In this document: piece after piece, positions 18,701-28,098 of the stretch
How the letters are laid out: every line of letters begins with the position of its first letter
Position numbering within the stretch: the first letter of the stretch is position 1
NCBI GenBank assembly: GCA_015488535.1
Contig: WFNP01000030.1
Span: 1-64,000 of the forward strand
Direction of reading: 5' to 3'
DNA from: Nitratifractor sp.
GTDB lineage: Bacteria > Campylobacterota > Campylobacteria > Campylobacterales > Sulfurovaceae
Length of the DNA stretch: 64,000 nt
The notes under the pieces: model-generated
Databases searched by the model: none
What the model saw: the letters and a program-made list of their open reading frames with translations, nothing else
Told to the model about the DNA's origin: nothing
Program-made: the position numbers and the translations under genes

Positions 18701-20446
18701 TTATTTATTGTTTCTGACACATCTTACATTGGCAGGACCGGAGAAGTTGATTTCATCTCCAGGATTGCCACCATACTGTTGAGCACCTTTTTTTGTTCTG
18801 ACATAGCCATCAGTAGTTACTTCTGCTGTGCAGTCTGCAAAGAGTTGTCTTGGAGTAATACCGGCTAAATTTGTCTGATAATGAAACTCTTTATCCTCTG
18901 CGGTACTTGCCAATCTCCAGTCATCATACCCTTCAAATACCAAATTATCACACTCAGCAACAGCTGCATCTCTGTCATCATGATTTAAATCAGCATTTTG
19001 CCACATCAAACCGGTAGTATTATCTACAATGAGTTTACCATCATCCAAGATAGTAAATCTGTCATTGTTTTGATTGGTATTGTTATCAGAGTTTGAAACA
19101 CCTGTATCATTACTGCCGTTTGGACACAATGATACTCTTTGAGTATTGCTGTAATCCCAGCTAGGAGCAGGGTCTATACCATCCATTACAATAATATAAC
19201 TGTTCCATCCGTCATAATAAGCCCAGTCATCAGATTTGATAATACCAAAACCAATCAATCCTTCTGAGCCTTCTTCTCCACTGTTATCGTTTAATTTTGC
19301 TAATACAAATTTTCTGTGTCCCCAATTTGAGCCGGCATCATCATATATCCAGTTATATACAGATTTTGCCATTGGCAGATCAGGATAATTTGGTGTTGCT
19401 GCAAATGCTGCCAAATTTTCTCCATATTGGAAGAAGTCTGTGTTATTTTTTATCTTTGGATCTCTGTCCAATCTATCCCATGGTGAGCCATCTACATCAT
19501 GAGCAAATTTACCTGTATCATGTAGTGTCTGAGCATATTGTTGAGCTACACTCTGCACATCAGGGTCTATACCGTCAAATGGTTTGAGTCCTCTGTCATA
19601 TCTTTCTTTGTTGATTAGATAGAGTCCTTTTTCACTGTCACTCATACTGTCCCACACTTCCTGAGAAGGCATTACAAGCTTTTTGTTTATTGTAGAATCT
19701 TTTGCTCTGGCATTATTGAATGCATCTGCAATATCCTGAACTGTTGTTCCTTTTGCAGACCACTTTATACCTTCGCTTGGATATACATCTTCAAATCCGC
19801 TGTCATCTGTAATGACAGGTAAATTACATGTTACATCTGTATTATCAGCTGCATCACCTGATGTATCCTTGTCTATCTCTTGCTTGATTTTGGTAACAGA
19901 AGTATCATCACTGCTAACTTCTGATATCACTTTTCTAGCCAACTCTACATCATTCAAACCTTTTTCGAGTGTAAAGTATTTGCCTACTGCTACTTTGTTT
20001 TTCAATACTTTTGCATCATCAGAATCATCACCGTTTGCTTTTGCACCATTGATAATGGCAATTACAAATCTCTCTTTTGGGATATTGCCAGATGACAAAT
20101 CCTTATACCAATAGTCCAATCCTGCACTGTCTGGCTCTCTGTTTAAGACATTTTCATATACAGATTTGATAAAAGTTTTTAAATCTTTGTCTCCATACAT
20201 ATTTTCTGTCTCTGGTTGCATAAACATAGATTGAGCCACCATTTCAGCTGTCCAGTGATTGTTTGTCATCTCATTGAGCCAATAATCCAACCCTGCTCTG
20301 TCCGGGGCTCTGTTGAATGTAGCTATATAAAGCTCAATTACCTGCTCCTCTTTTGTGCTGACATCACTGCCATTGCTATAAGCATACAGAGTGTTTGTTG
20401 ATAGCAAACTTAGTATAAGAATCATAAGTATTTGAAGCAATTTCAT
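18701..20446 (-). CDS. Secreted DUF4214-CAP-DUF1566 protein
   Basis: The 581-residue precursor has a signal peptide (1-22). A DUF4214 domain (about 33-160) is nearly identical to that of the 17263 gene. A CAP/SCP domain follows (about 275-430: YLINKERYDRGLKPF, SVAQQYAQTLHDTGKFAHD, GENLA, NWGHRKFVL), then a C-terminal DUF1566 (Lcl-type) domain (about 465-580: DDGKLIVDNTTGLMWQNAD, GYDDWRLASTAE, ANVRCVRN). CAP proteins are exported and act in cell-surface interactions, lipid binding or proteolysis; the two His and the Glu of the CAP site are present. AAGGAG lies nine bases before the ATG. It is divergent from the mla operon. Confidence 0.85.
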   Translation of the reverse strand: MKLLQILMILILSLLSTNTLYAYSNGSDVSTKEEQVIELYIATFNRAPDRAGLDYWLNEMTNNHWTAEMVAQSMFMQPETENMYGDKDLKTFIKSVYENVLNREPDSAGLDYWYKDLSSGNIPKERFVIAIINGAKANGDDSDDAKVLKNKVAVGKYFTLEKGLNDVELARKVISEVSSDDTSVTKIKQEIDKDTSGDAADNTDVTCNLPVITDDSGFEDVYPSEGIKWSAKGTTVQDIADAFNNARAKDSTINKKLVMPSQEVWDSMSDSEKGLYLINKERYDRGLKPFDGIDPDVQSVAQQYAQTLHDTGKFAHDVDGSPWDRLDRDPKIKNNTDFFQYGENLAAFAATPNYPDLPMAKSVYNWIYDDAGSNWGHRKFVLAKLNDNSGEEGSEGLIGFGIIKSDDWAYYDGWNSYIIVMDGIDPAPSWDYSNTQRVSLCPNGSNDTGVSNSDNNTNQNNDRFTILDDGKLIVDNTTGLMWQNADLNHDDRDAAVAECDNLVFEGYDDWRLASTAEDKEFHYQTNLAGITPRQLFADCTAEVTTDGYVRTKKGAQQYGGNPGDEINFSGPANVRCVRNNK

Positions 20447-20512
20447 AAGTCATATCTCCTTCGTTAATAATAAGTTTATTGTAACAAATTATTGTTAGTT
20501 GATTGTTTTTGA

Positions 20513-20518
20513 TATAAT
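20513..20518 (+). promoter_or_regulatory. Probable -10 box of the mla operon promoter
   Basis: TATAAT lies ten bases before the ATG of the MlaE-like gene, in an 81-bp divergent intergenic region. Transcription from it would start only a few bases ahead of the ATG, giving a nearly leaderless mRNA. No SD sequence is seen before this ATG, which fits a leaderless start. Confidence 0.45.
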
Positions 20519-20527
20519 TTAAATATT

Positions 20528-21649
20528 ATGAAAACAAAACATTTATATACAGAAAAAGAGCGTAACAGGGTTAAAATAATATGCAAAAGAGATTGGACAA
20601 TTTACAGCACGAATAAAATATCCAAAGAGTTTATATCTATAAAAAAAGATATATCTGATATAAAAAGTGCTGTTTTTGATTTTTCAAAGGTTGAAGAGTT
20701 TGACAGTGCCGGAATTATACTGCTGATAGATTTTGAGCATATACTATCTGATAATGGCATCAAAGTAGATATTACAGGTTTTGATGCAAAGCAAAAGAGA
20801 ATGTTGGAGTTGATAGAGGCTGGTTACAGTCAAGAAGAGCTACCAAACAGGTATGAAAACCCTTTGCAAAAGATAGGCAGAGTAACTATCCAAGAGTATA
20901 AACTGTTTAAAGATTTTTTAGAGTTTGTAGGGCAGATGAGCGTATCATTTTTCAGACTTCTTTATAAACCTACACTGTTTAGATTTAAAGAGACTGCATA
21001 CCATATAGAAAAATCCGGATTGAATGCCATGTTTATTATAGCTTTGACATCTTTGCTAGTGGGGCTTGTAATATCTTATCAAAGTCTTGTGCAGTTGGCT
21101 AAATTTGGTGCTGATATATTTGTAGTAGATGCTACCGGTATTGCAATCACCAGAGAGCTTGGACCTATGCTTACGGCTATAGTAATAGCAGGTAGAAGTG
21201 CATCATCTTATGCGGCTGAGATTGGGACGATGAAAATCACCGAAGAGATAAGTGCAATGAGGACAATGGGATTTGACCCTTACTACTTTTTGGTAATTCC
21301 TCGTATAGTGGCTCTTGTGATTGCTATGCCTTTACTTATATTCTTTTCTGATATCGTAGGGATATTTGGAGGAATGATAGCAGCTAAAATGCAGGTAGGG
21401 ATATCTTTTGATTTTTATATCAAAAGACTTCAGGAGGTTTTAGATGTCAATCAATATATACTTGGTATGATAAAAGGGCCTTTTTTTGCTCTGATTATCG
21501 CAGCTACCGGTTGTTTTCACGGATTTAGAGTTACAAGAGATACAGAGAGTATCGGTATAGAGACAACTGCAAGTGTAGTCCATGCCATATTTTTTGTGAT
21601 AGCCTGTGATGCTCTGTTTTCTATAATATATACACAATTGGGGCTTTGA
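20528..21649 (+). CDS. mlaE: MlaE-type lipid ABC permease with N-terminal STAS domain
   Basis: The 373-residue protein fuses a STAS domain (about residues 1-105; VFDFSKVEEFDSAGIILLIDF resembles MlaB) to an MlaE permease (about 120-373). The permease has about five TM helices, the family motif ITRELGPMLTAIVIAGRSAS and a following E-I-G-T-M-K-I-T-E-E-I-S-A-M segment. It forms the membrane core of an MCE-type transporter that moves phospholipids between inner and outer membranes. The fusion explains the absence of a separate mlaB. It heads an operon with an ATPase, an MCE protein and a lipoprotein; the next gene starts on the last base of its stop (TGATG). Confidence 0.92.
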   Translation: MKTKHLYTEKERNRVKIICKRDWTIYSTNKISKEFISIKKDISDIKSAVFDFSKVEEFDSAGIILLIDFEHILSDNGIKVDITGFDAKQKRMLELIEAGYSQEELPNRYENPLQKIGRVTIQEYKLFKDFLEFVGQMSVSFFRLLYKPTLFRFKETAYHIEKSGLNAMFIIALTSLLVGLVISYQSLVQLAKFGADIFVVDATGIAITRELGPMLTAIVIAGRSASSYAAEIGTMKITEEISAMRTMGFDPYYFLVIPRIVALVIAMPLLIFFSDIVGIFGGMIAAKMQVGISFDFYIKRLQEVLDVNQYILGMIKGPFFALIIAATGCFHGFRVTRDTESIGIETTASVVHAIFFVIACDALFSIIYTQLGL

Positions 21650-22449
21650 TGCAAAATATAGTAAATCCTGTAATAAAGGTGCAAGATATTGTTACCAAAT
21701 TTGGTGATACAGTTATACACGATGGTGTATCTTTAAAGGTAAACAAGAGTGAAATATTTGGGATACTCGGAGAGAGCGGGGCGGGTAAATCGTTGTTGCT
21801 CAAAGAGATAATTATGCTTATGCGTCCATATTCAGGCACAATAGAAGTATTGGGATATAATTTGAATAAAATCAAATACTCCCAATCCAAAAATTTAAGC
21901 AGACAGTGGGGTGTATTGTTTCAATTTGGAGCATTGTTTACATCTTTGACAGTAGCTGAAAATATAGCACTTCCTATCAAAGAATATACAGATGTCCCTG
22001 ATTATCTCATCAGACAAATTGTCAGAGAAAAGCTCAATATGGTAGGTTTGCCAATCAGAGCAGCATCACTGTATCCATCAGAGCTTAGTGGTGGTATGGT
22101 AAAAAGAGCCGCACTTGCAAGAGCATTGGCAATAGAGCCAAAGTTGCTCTTTTTGGATGAGCCTACATCAGGACTTGACCCGATAGGTGCCAGGGCATTT
22201 GATAAACTTATTGTAGAGCTTAGGGATATTTTGGATATTACAGTAGTTATGATTACACATGATTTGGATTCAATCTTTACAATACTTGACAATATGGCAA
22301 TATTGGCAGATAAAAGAGTAGTTGCCAATGGCTCACTCAATAAAATTTTACAATCTACTCATCCGTTTGTAGAGAAGTTTTTTAAAAATGAGTATATATC
22401 AAAACGCTTTCTTGATACAATTTGTAAAACTGATAAGGATAAATTATAA
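21649..22449 (+). CDS. mlaF: MlaF-type ABC transporter ATPase
   Basis: The 266-residue cytoplasmic ATPase has Walker A (GESGAGKSLLLKE), a Q-loop (LFQFGALF), the ABC signature LSGGMVKRAALARAL, Walker B LLFLDEPTSGLDP and the H-loop ITHDLDS. The altered signature with M-V-K-R is typical of the MlaF/Mkl group. It powers the Mla/MCE lipid transporter with the adjacent MlaE- and MlaD-like proteins. The start ATG overlaps the mlaE stop by one base and its stop overlaps the mlaD-like start (TAATG), so the three are translationally coupled. Confidence 0.93.
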   Translation: MQNIVNPVIKVQDIVTKFGDTVIHDGVSLKVNKSEIFGILGESGAGKSLLLKEIIMLMRPYSGTIEVLGYNLNKIKYSQSKNLSRQWGVLFQFGALFTSLTVAENIALPIKEYTDVPDYLIRQIVREKLNMVGLPIRAASLYPSELSGGMVKRAALARALAIEPKLLFLDEPTSGLDPIGARAFDKLIVELRDILDITVVMITHDLDSIFTILDNMAILADKRVVANGSLNKILQSTHPFVEKFFKNEYISKRFLDTICKTDKDKL

Positions 22450-23405
22450 TGTATAGCAGGATAAATTATACGCTTGTTGGGCTTTTTGTCGTGATAATGG
22501 GAGCTGGAATGCTACTGTTTGGATTTTGGTTGGCAAAATATGGCTTTGAGCAGAAATATCAATATTATGTAATCTATTTTGATGAACCGGTAGATGGTCT
22601 TACAATAGATTCATCAGTCAAGTTAAACGGTGTAGATGTAGGTAAAGTAGTATCTATTGAAGTATCACCAAAAGATTACTCAATCACGAGAGTAAAAGTC
22701 AAACTCAAAGATGGCACTCCCATTACAAAGAGTATGTATGCAGTATTAAAGCCACAGGGGATTACCGGATTGAGTTTTATAGAAATTACCGGAGGCAAGG
22801 CAGGAGATATTAGGATAAAAACTTCTGCCAACTCTTTGGCTCAAATACCAAGCAAACACTCTTTGTTATACTCTTTGCAGGAAAAAGCTCCGGATATGAT
22901 AGATAAATTATCTACTGCCATGGATAGAATTGACAAACTTTTATCAAAGAAAAATATCAATAAATTTAATAATATTATAGATAATACAGATAAAATTACA
23001 CAATCAGCCATTAAACTAGAGAGTACTTTACAATATAGCCTAAGTGATATAAATAAAAGTGTAGTAAGAGCAGCAGATTCAGTAGATAAAGCAGGTGATG
23101 ATTTTGATGATATGAGTATAAATTTGACAAAGACAGCTGATACAATCAATAAAAATCTGCCTGATATTATGAAAAGAGTAGATACGCTTACTTTGAAATT
23201 GAACCAAGTTACAAATCAAGTCAATATGGCTATGCGAAGAGGTGATTTTGATTTTGAAAAGATGATAAAACCTATCAGAATAGATATAGATGAGTTGAGT
23301 TACAAATATAAAGAGTTGGCTCAGGATTTGAAAAATATCACTATGAGTCCTGCAAAAGCTATATTTAGTGGTGCAACTATTCCGGCAGGACCGGGTGAGA
23401 GATAA
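22449..23405 (+). CDS. mlaD: MlaD/MCE-domain substrate-binding protein
   Basis: The 318-residue protein has one N-terminal TM anchor (about 8-28). One MCE domain follows (about 38-120; VYFDEPVDGLTIDSSVKLNG then VDVGKVVSIEV, with the later GITGLSFIEITGG). A long, predicted coiled-coil periplasmic region (about 140-300) is rich in Asn, Asp and Lys. MCE domains form hexameric rings that carry lipids across the periplasm. The long C-terminal helix is more like a PqiB/YebT- or Mce-type extension than the short E. coli MlaD, suggesting a helical bridge. It is followed by a lipoprotein gene after 42 bases. Confidence 0.88.
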   Translation: MYSRINYTLVGLFVVIMGAGMLLFGFWLAKYGFEQKYQYYVIYFDEPVDGLTIDSSVKLNGVDVGKVVSIEVSPKDYSITRVKVKLKDGTPITKSMYAVLKPQGITGLSFIEITGGKAGDIRIKTSANSLAQIPSKHSLLYSLQEKAPDMIDKLSTAMDRIDKLLSKKNINKFNNIIDNTDKITQSAIKLESTLQYSLSDINKSVVRAADSVDKAGDDFDDMSINLTKTADTINKNLPDIMKRVDTLTLKLNQVTNQVNMAMRRGDFDFEKMIKPIRIDIDELSYKYKELAQDLKNITMSPAKAIFSGATIPAGPGER

Positions 23406-23447
23406 ATTTTTCAGTATAATTTGCCAAATTATCAAACAGGGATTAAT

Positions 23448-24035
23448 TTGAAAAAAAGATTAACTATTTTTACTGTTTTATTATCTGTAATATTGGCAGG
23501 TTGTGCCATAAAGAGCAGAAATATAGATATATATACTTTCTCTTTGCCTGATATATCTATACCTCATATACGCAGTAAATATCATAACAGCGTATTGAGA
23601 GTGGATTATCCCAATGGCTCAAATGAGACTATGGGTAGCAGGATATATTATAGAGAGGGTGACAAAGAGGCATGGTATCTCTATAGCCGATGGAGTGATA
23701 GTGTAAACAGAATGTTGATGTCTGTTATTATAGATACACTTCAAAAAAGCTCAATATTCAAAGATGTGATTGATTACTCATCCAACTCTGTAGATGATTA
23801 TGAGTTGGAGACTAGTATATATGATTTTCGTCATGAAATAGATGATGAGCAATCTTATGCTTATTTAAAAATAGGTTTTAGACTATTAAACAGTGAAAAT
23901 AAAAAAATTGTGAAACATAAAATCTTTGAATACAGAGTGACCTGTGAGAGTGTAGATGCCAAAGGTTTTGTCAAGGCAGTAAAAGAGATAAATAACAAAT
24001 TGGCAAGAGATTTGATAAATTGGCTTAAAAACTGA
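23448..24035 (+). CDS. ABC-type transport auxiliary lipoprotein (PqiC-like)
   Basis: With the TTG start at 23448, which follows CAGGGA, the 195-residue product begins MKKRLTIFTVLLSVILAGC. That is a clean lipoprotein signal with lipobox L-A-G-C. The track's upstream start would put nine polar residues ahead of the signal peptide and is less likely. The rest resembles the PqiC/DUF330-type auxiliary lipoproteins that accompany MCE transporters (RVDYPNGSNETMGSRIYYRE, then a substrate-independent alpha/beta fold). It is probably anchored in the outer membrane as the docking partner of the MlaD-like protein. That partnership is inferred from position. Confidence 0.75.
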   Translation: MKKRLTIFTVLLSVILAGCAIKSRNIDIYTFSLPDISIPHIRSKYHNSVLRVDYPNGSNETMGSRIYYREGDKEAWYLYSRWSDSVNRMLMSVIIDTLQKSSIFKDVIDYSSNSVDDYELETSIYDFRHEIDDEQSYAYLKIGFRLLNSENKKIVKHKIFEYRVTCESVDAKGFVKAVKEINNKLARDLINWLKN

Positions 24036-24053
24036 TATTTTGGATAATTGGAT

Positions 24054-24398
24054 ATGAATTTTGATTTAAATACTTTATTGGAAAAGTTTGCATTGAATGA
24101 TTTACCGTATCTTGAGATGAGCGGAGGTTTTTTGATAGGATTGTCAGTTGGATATGCTCTGAAAAAGAGTATTAAGATTATTCTGTTTTTACTTGGAGCA
24201 GTCATTATTTTGCTGTTTGTTTTGCAAAATCAGCATATTATCACTATAGACAAGCAGGGATTAGAGCATAGTATATCTCATTGGGGATTTCAAGTCAAAG
24301 AGTTTGCCTCGTTTTTGAAAGAGAAAGTTTCACAATACCATACCAGCAGTAAATTGTCTGCCGGAACGGGATTTTTAATAGGATTAAAGGCGGGTTGA
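24054..24398 (+). CDS. FUN14 family membrane protein
   Basis: A small integral membrane protein of 114 residues. The glycine-rich helix GGFLIGLSVGYALKKSIKI, a second hydrophobic segment and the C-terminal GTGFLIGLKAG repeat match the FUN14 family. Those proteins have paired glycine-patterned TM helices; FUNDC1 is the eukaryotic mitochondrial relative. Bacterial function is not established. The ATG at 24054 is preferred to the TTG six bases earlier. Its stop codon overlaps the queH start by one base. Confidence 0.72.
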   Translation: MNFDLNTLLEKFALNDLPYLEMSGGFLIGLSVGYALKKSIKIILFLLGAVIILLFVLQNQHIITIDKQGLEHSISHWGFQVKEFASFLKEKVSQYHTSSKLSAGTGFLIGLKAG

Positions 24399-25483
24399 TG
24401 TTGGTTCATATATGTTGTGCGGTAGATAGTCACTATTTTTTGGAAAAAATCAAAGCAGATTATCCTGATGAGGAGTTGATAGCATTTTTTTATGACCCAA
24501 ATATCCATCCATACAGTGAATATTATCTTAGGCTTTTGGAAGCAAAAAGAAGCTGTAAAATGTTGGGAGTTGAGCTAATTGAGGGTGAGTATGATGTAGA
24601 GGCTTGGCTAAATGCTGTCAGGGGATATGAAAAAGAGCCGGAAAAGGGTAAAAGATGCTCTCTTTGCTTTGACAGGCGTTTTGAAGTAAGTGCCAAAACA
24701 GCATCAGAGTTAGGACATAAAAGTTTTACATCAACTCTACTCACTTCACCAAAAAAATCATTGGAGCAGTTAAAAAGAGCAGGAGATGAGATAGCCTCAA
24801 AATATGGCATAAAGTTTATATCTCCAGATTATCGTAAAGCCTCCGGTACACAATACCAAAATATGATAGCCAAAAGAGATGCTCTGTATCGTCAGGACTA
24901 TTGCGGATGTATATATGCACTCAATATGCAAAGAGACAGTCAAAACAGATTGGCTGATGAGTTGTTTTGTCCAGTATCAGCTCAAATTCAACCAGAATCT
25001 ATCGAAGAGAGAATATCTGTGTATGAGAAACGAATTGAGTTGGAAGAGCAAGGAGTTGAGTATAAAATAGTCAAAGAGAGATTTTTAAATTGGAGATTGG
25101 AGTATGCTTTGTTGAAAGTAAAATCAGACAGCATACCTTGCCATATCCTGCCATATTCGACTATGAAAGGTAGCTATTGTAGAGGAAAGATTGAATATAT
25201 CATTGATGATATAGCTTATATGAATCGCAATGAAATCAAATTTGTAACCCTAAAAAGATATAACCAACTTGCAGACAGACTATATAATGATATAAAAGAG
25301 TTAATATTCAATCCTCCATCATTTGAGACAGAAATCATGATAAGAAGGGCTTTGTTATCAAATGATTACTCTATGAGTACTGTTATCGTAGTAGATGAGA
25401 TACCTGATAAAAAGATAGAATTTATCATGGAAGCAAGAGCCTATGAAGATGTTAAAGATATACTTATAGAATTAAAATCATAA
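24398..25483 (+). CDS. queH: Epoxyqueuosine reductase QueH with C-terminal extension
   Basis: QueH reduces epoxyqueuosine to queuosine in tRNA, replacing QueG. The first 180 residues carry the family hallmarks: VHICCAVDS (Cys6-Cys7), FYDPNIHPYSEYYLR, KRCSLCFDRRF, FTSTLLTSPKKS and YRQDYCGC. The cysteine pairs bind an Fe-S cluster and an adjacent iron. The remaining 180 residues, from ALNMQRDSQNR to the end, have no counterpart in the short QueH proteins of Thermotoga type. I recall similar long forms in Campylobacterota, and their role is unknown. The ATG overlaps the FUN14 stop (TGATG). Confidence 0.88.
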   Translation: MLVHICCAVDSHYFLEKIKADYPDEELIAFFYDPNIHPYSEYYLRLLEAKRSCKMLGVELIEGEYDVEAWLNAVRGYEKEPEKGKRCSLCFDRRFEVSAKTASELGHKSFTSTLLTSPKKSLEQLKRAGDEIASKYGIKFISPDYRKASGTQYQNMIAKRDALYRQDYCGCIYALNMQRDSQNRLADELFCPVSAQIQPESIEERISVYEKRIELEEQGVEYKIVKERFLNWRLEYALLKVKSDSIPCHILPYSTMKGSYCRGKIEYIIDDIAYMNRNEIKFVTLKRYNQLADRLYNDIKELIFNPPSFETEIMIRRALLSNDYSMSTVIVVDEIPDKKIEFIMEARAYEDVKDILIELKS

Positions 25484-25625
25484 ATCATAAATATTATTTT
25501 TTTGTGTTATTGATACATTATCTTTGAAAGTGTATCATCTATATTTATAAAAGATAAAGAGTTTTTCAACCCAAGTTGGATAAAATAAGAGTGAAAAAAT
25601 AATAGTTTTATAAAAGGTAAAAAGA
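25484..25625. other. Intergenic region before fabZ with inverted repeats and possible promoter
   Basis: The 142-bp gap contains GATACA / TGTATC arms separated by 13 bases (around 25528-25552), a CAAC-CCAA-GTTG small hairpin, and TAAAAT (25581-25586) placed as a -10 box 40 bases before the fabZ start. AAAGG precedes the TTG start of fabZ. It probably holds the promoter of the fabZ-lpxA-clpX-mreBC operon. No gene is visible. Confidence 0.4.
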
Positions 25626-26072
25626 TTGTATAGTGTAACAGATATTCAGAAAATATTACCGCATAGGTATCCGTTTTTATTGGTAGATAGAATTACCAGT
25701 GTGGAAGAGGGCAAAAGTATAGAAGGATATAAAAATATCTCTATCTCTGAGCCTGTATTTCAGGGACACTTTCCAGATCATCCCATATATCCGGGAGTGA
25801 TGATTATAGAGGGTATGGCACAAGCCGGAGGAGTATTGGCATTTAAAAGTATGGATGCTGATGGGCAAAAGGACACAGAGAACAAAGTAGTCTATTTTAT
25901 GAGTATAGACAAAGCCAAGTTCAGAGCACCTGTAACTCCAGGTGACAAACTTGTATATAGATTGAGTGTCATTAGAAACAAAGGTGCTGTATGGCATCTT
26001 GAAGGTAAAGCTTTTGTAGATGATAAACTTGTAGCAGAAGCTGAATTAAAAGCGATGATAGTAGATAAATAG
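25626..26072 (+). CDS. fabZ: (3R)-hydroxyacyl-ACP dehydratase FabZ
   Basis: FabZ dehydrates beta-hydroxyacyl-ACP in fatty acid elongation and supplies acyl chains for lipid A and phospholipids. The 148-residue single hotdog domain shows [12 protein letters not shown], the active-site [19 protein letters not shown] (His48, Glu62) and the central hotdog helix. The start is a TTG (reading M-Y-S-V-T-D-I) following AAAGGTAAAAAG. It is the first gene of the lipid A and cell-shape run; lpxA follows after two bases, the usual pairing of the enzymes that compete for hydroxymyristoyl-ACP. Confidence 0.95.
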   Translation: MYSVTDIQKILPHRYPFLLVDRITSVEEGKSIEGYKNISISEPVFQGHFPDHPIYPGVMIIEGMAQAGGVLAFKSMDADGQKDTENKVVYFMSIDKAKFRAPVTPGDKLVYRLSVIRNKGAVWHLEGKAFVDDKLVAEAELKAMIVDK

Positions 26073-26074
26073 TA

Positions 26075-26872
26075 TTGGAAAATGAATTGATACACAAAAC
26101 CGCTGTGATAGAAGATGGAGCCGTTATATCAGACGGTGTAGAGATAGGTGCATATACATACATCGGTCGTAATGTGAAAATAGCCAAAGGTTGTAAGATA
26201 TCTTCGCATACTTTGATAGATGGATATACAGAGATAGGAGAAGATACACAGATATTTTCTCATGCAGTTATAGGCTCTATTCCACAGGATTTGAAATACA
26301 AGGGTGAAAAGGTATATCTCAAGATAGGAAGCAGAAACCTTATAAGAGAATTTACCCTTATAAATCCAGGCACAGAGGGTGGAGGTGGCATTACACAAAT
26401 AGGAGATGATAATCTCCTGATGGGATATGTCCATATTGCCCATGATGTAAAAATTGGTAATAGATGTATCCTTGCAAATGCCGCTACACTTGCAGGGCAT
26501 GTGGAGCTGGGCAACGGTGTGGTTATAGGCGGACTTACACCAGTGCATCAATTTGTCAAAATAGGTGATTTGGCTATGATTGCCGGAGCCAGTGCCTTGA
26601 GCCAGGATATACCTCCATTTTGTATGGCAGAAGGCAACAGAGCTATTGTCAGAGGATTGAATCTGACAGGTTTGAGAAGAGCATTGGATAGAAAAGATAT
26701 AGATGATATTAAAAGAGCTTACAGAGAGCTTTTTGAGAGTAACAAACCGTTAAGAGAGAGTGCTGAAGATTTGTTACAAAACAGTAATTCAGAATATGTA
26801 AAGAGTATGTGTAGATTTATTTTGGAATCAAAGCGTGGAATACCATTTAAAAGGAAATTAGATGTCAATTAA
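26075..26872 (+). CDS. lpxA: UDP-N-acetylglucosamine acyltransferase LpxA
   Basis: LpxA attaches the 3-hydroxyacyl chain to UDP-GlcNAc, the first step of lipid A synthesis. The 265-residue protein has N-terminal hexapeptide repeats (about 5-190) forming a left-handed beta helix, the catalytic His in [12 protein letters not shown], and the C-terminal helical domain ([26 protein letters not shown]). The start is TTG at 26075 (M-E-N-E-L-I-H) or the in-frame TTG at 26087 (M-I-H); both fit the family and no strong SD decides. Its end overlaps clpX by 11 bases. Confidence 0.95.
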   Translation: MENELIHKTAVIEDGAVISDGVEIGAYTYIGRNVKIAKGCKISSHTLIDGYTEIGEDTQIFSHAVIGSIPQDLKYKGEKVYLKIGSRNLIREFTLINPGTEGGGGITQIGDDNLLMGYVHIAHDVKIGNRCILANAATLAGHVELGNGVVIGGLTPVHQFVKIGDLAMIAGASALSQDIPPFCMAEGNRAIVRGLNLTGLRRALDRKDIDDIKRAYRELFESNKPLRESAEDLLQNSNSEYVKSMCRFILESKRGIPFKRKLDVN

Positions 26873-28079
26873 AAAGTGTAGTTTTTGCGAAAGTGTAGAG
26901 AGAGATGAAAATCCTCTGCTTGCAGGCAAGAATTCCGTATATATATGTCGTAACTGTGTAGTCTCTGCATATAAAATATTTTTCGGTGATCCTGAAGAAG
27001 AGACAAAAAAAGAGTTTAATCCAAAATTGATTATGCCAAAAGATTTGAAAAATATGTTGGATGATTATGTAATAGGGCAGGATGAAGCTAAAAAGACTCT
27101 ATCAGTAGCAGTATATAATCACTATAAAAGAATATTTAAAAAAGTAGAAGATGATGATATTGAAATAGCAAAATCCAATATTTTGCTAATTGGTCCTACA
27201 GGAAGCGGAAAAACACTTTTGGCTCAAAGTATCGCAAGATTTTTAGATGTGCCTATTGCCATAGCAGATGCTACAAATTTGACAGAAGCCGGATATGTAG
27301 GTGAAGATGTAGAAAATATCTTAACCAAACTACTTCAGGCAGCCGATGGTGATATAGAAAAAGCTGAAAAGGGGATAGTATTTATTGATGAGATAGATAA
27401 GATTGCCAGACTAGGTGAAAATCGCTCTATTACAAGAGATGTATCTGGTGAAGGTGTCCAACAGGCACTGCTTAAAATTATTGAAGGTTCTCTCGTAAAT
27501 ATTCCACCAAAAGGTGGTAGAAAACATCCTAATCAAGACTTTATACAGATAGATACATCAAATATACTCTTTATTTGTGGTGGTGCATTTGACGGATTGA
27601 ATGATATCATCAAACGAAGAATGGGTGGCAACACTATGGGCTTTGGTCAAAAACAGCATACCAAAGAGGAAGAAGAGAGTATGATACATTTTGTAGAGCC
27701 TGATGATTTGGTGGCTTTTGGTTTGATTCCGGAGCTTATAGGAAGACTTCATGTAATAGCTACTCTTAATCCTATCGGAATTGAAGAGATGGTTAGAATT
27801 TTGACTGAGCCAAAAAATGCTTTGGTAAAGCAGTTTAAGAAACTGTTTGAACTTGACGGTGTAGAGTTGATATTTGAAGAAGAAGCACTCAGAGCAATAG
27901 CCAAAAAAGCTATTGAGAGAAAAACAGGAGCAAGAGGATTGCGTTCTATTATGGAAGAGATACTTCTGGATATAATGTATGAATTACCGGAATTGAGTGG
28001 ATATGAAGTGGTTATTACCCCGGATGTCGTAGAAAAAGGTGAAACTCCGGTATATCTCAAGAAGAAAAAAAGTGCATAA
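26862..28079 (+). CDS. clpX: ATP-dependent Clp protease ATP-binding subunit ClpX
   Basis: ClpX is the AAA+ unfoldase that feeds tagged proteins into ClpP. The 405-residue protein has the N-terminal zinc-binding domain (C6-x2-C9 and C29-x2-C32), Walker A GPTGSGKT, Walker [12 protein letters not shown], sensor 1 in [11 protein letters not shown], the R-M-G-G pore-region context, the I-G-F-type ClpP docking region replaced here by MGFGQKQ, and the [19 protein letters not shown] sensor 2 helix. No clpP is adjacent. Location between lpxA and mreB is characteristic of Campylobacterota and helps fix the lineage. Confidence 0.97.
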   Translation: MSIKKCSFCESVERDENPLLAGKNSVYICRNCVVSAYKIFFGDPEEETKKEFNPKLIMPKDLKNMLDDYVIGQDEAKKTLSVAVYNHYKRIFKKVEDDDIEIAKSNILLIGPTGSGKTLLAQSIARFLDVPIAIADATNLTEAGYVGEDVENILTKLLQAADGDIEKAEKGIVFIDEIDKIARLGENRSITRDVSGEGVQQALLKIIEGSLVNIPPKGGRKHPNQDFIQIDTSNILFICGGAFDGLNDIIKRRMGGNTMGFGQKQHTKEEEESMIHFVEPDDLVAFGLIPELIGRLHVIATLNPIGIEEMVRILTEPKNALVKQFKKLFELDGVELIFEEEALRAIAKKAIERKTGARGLRSIMEEILLDIMYELPELSGYEVVITPDVVEKGETPVYLKKKKSA

Positions 28080-28098
28080 GTAGCAAAGGGAAATAATT

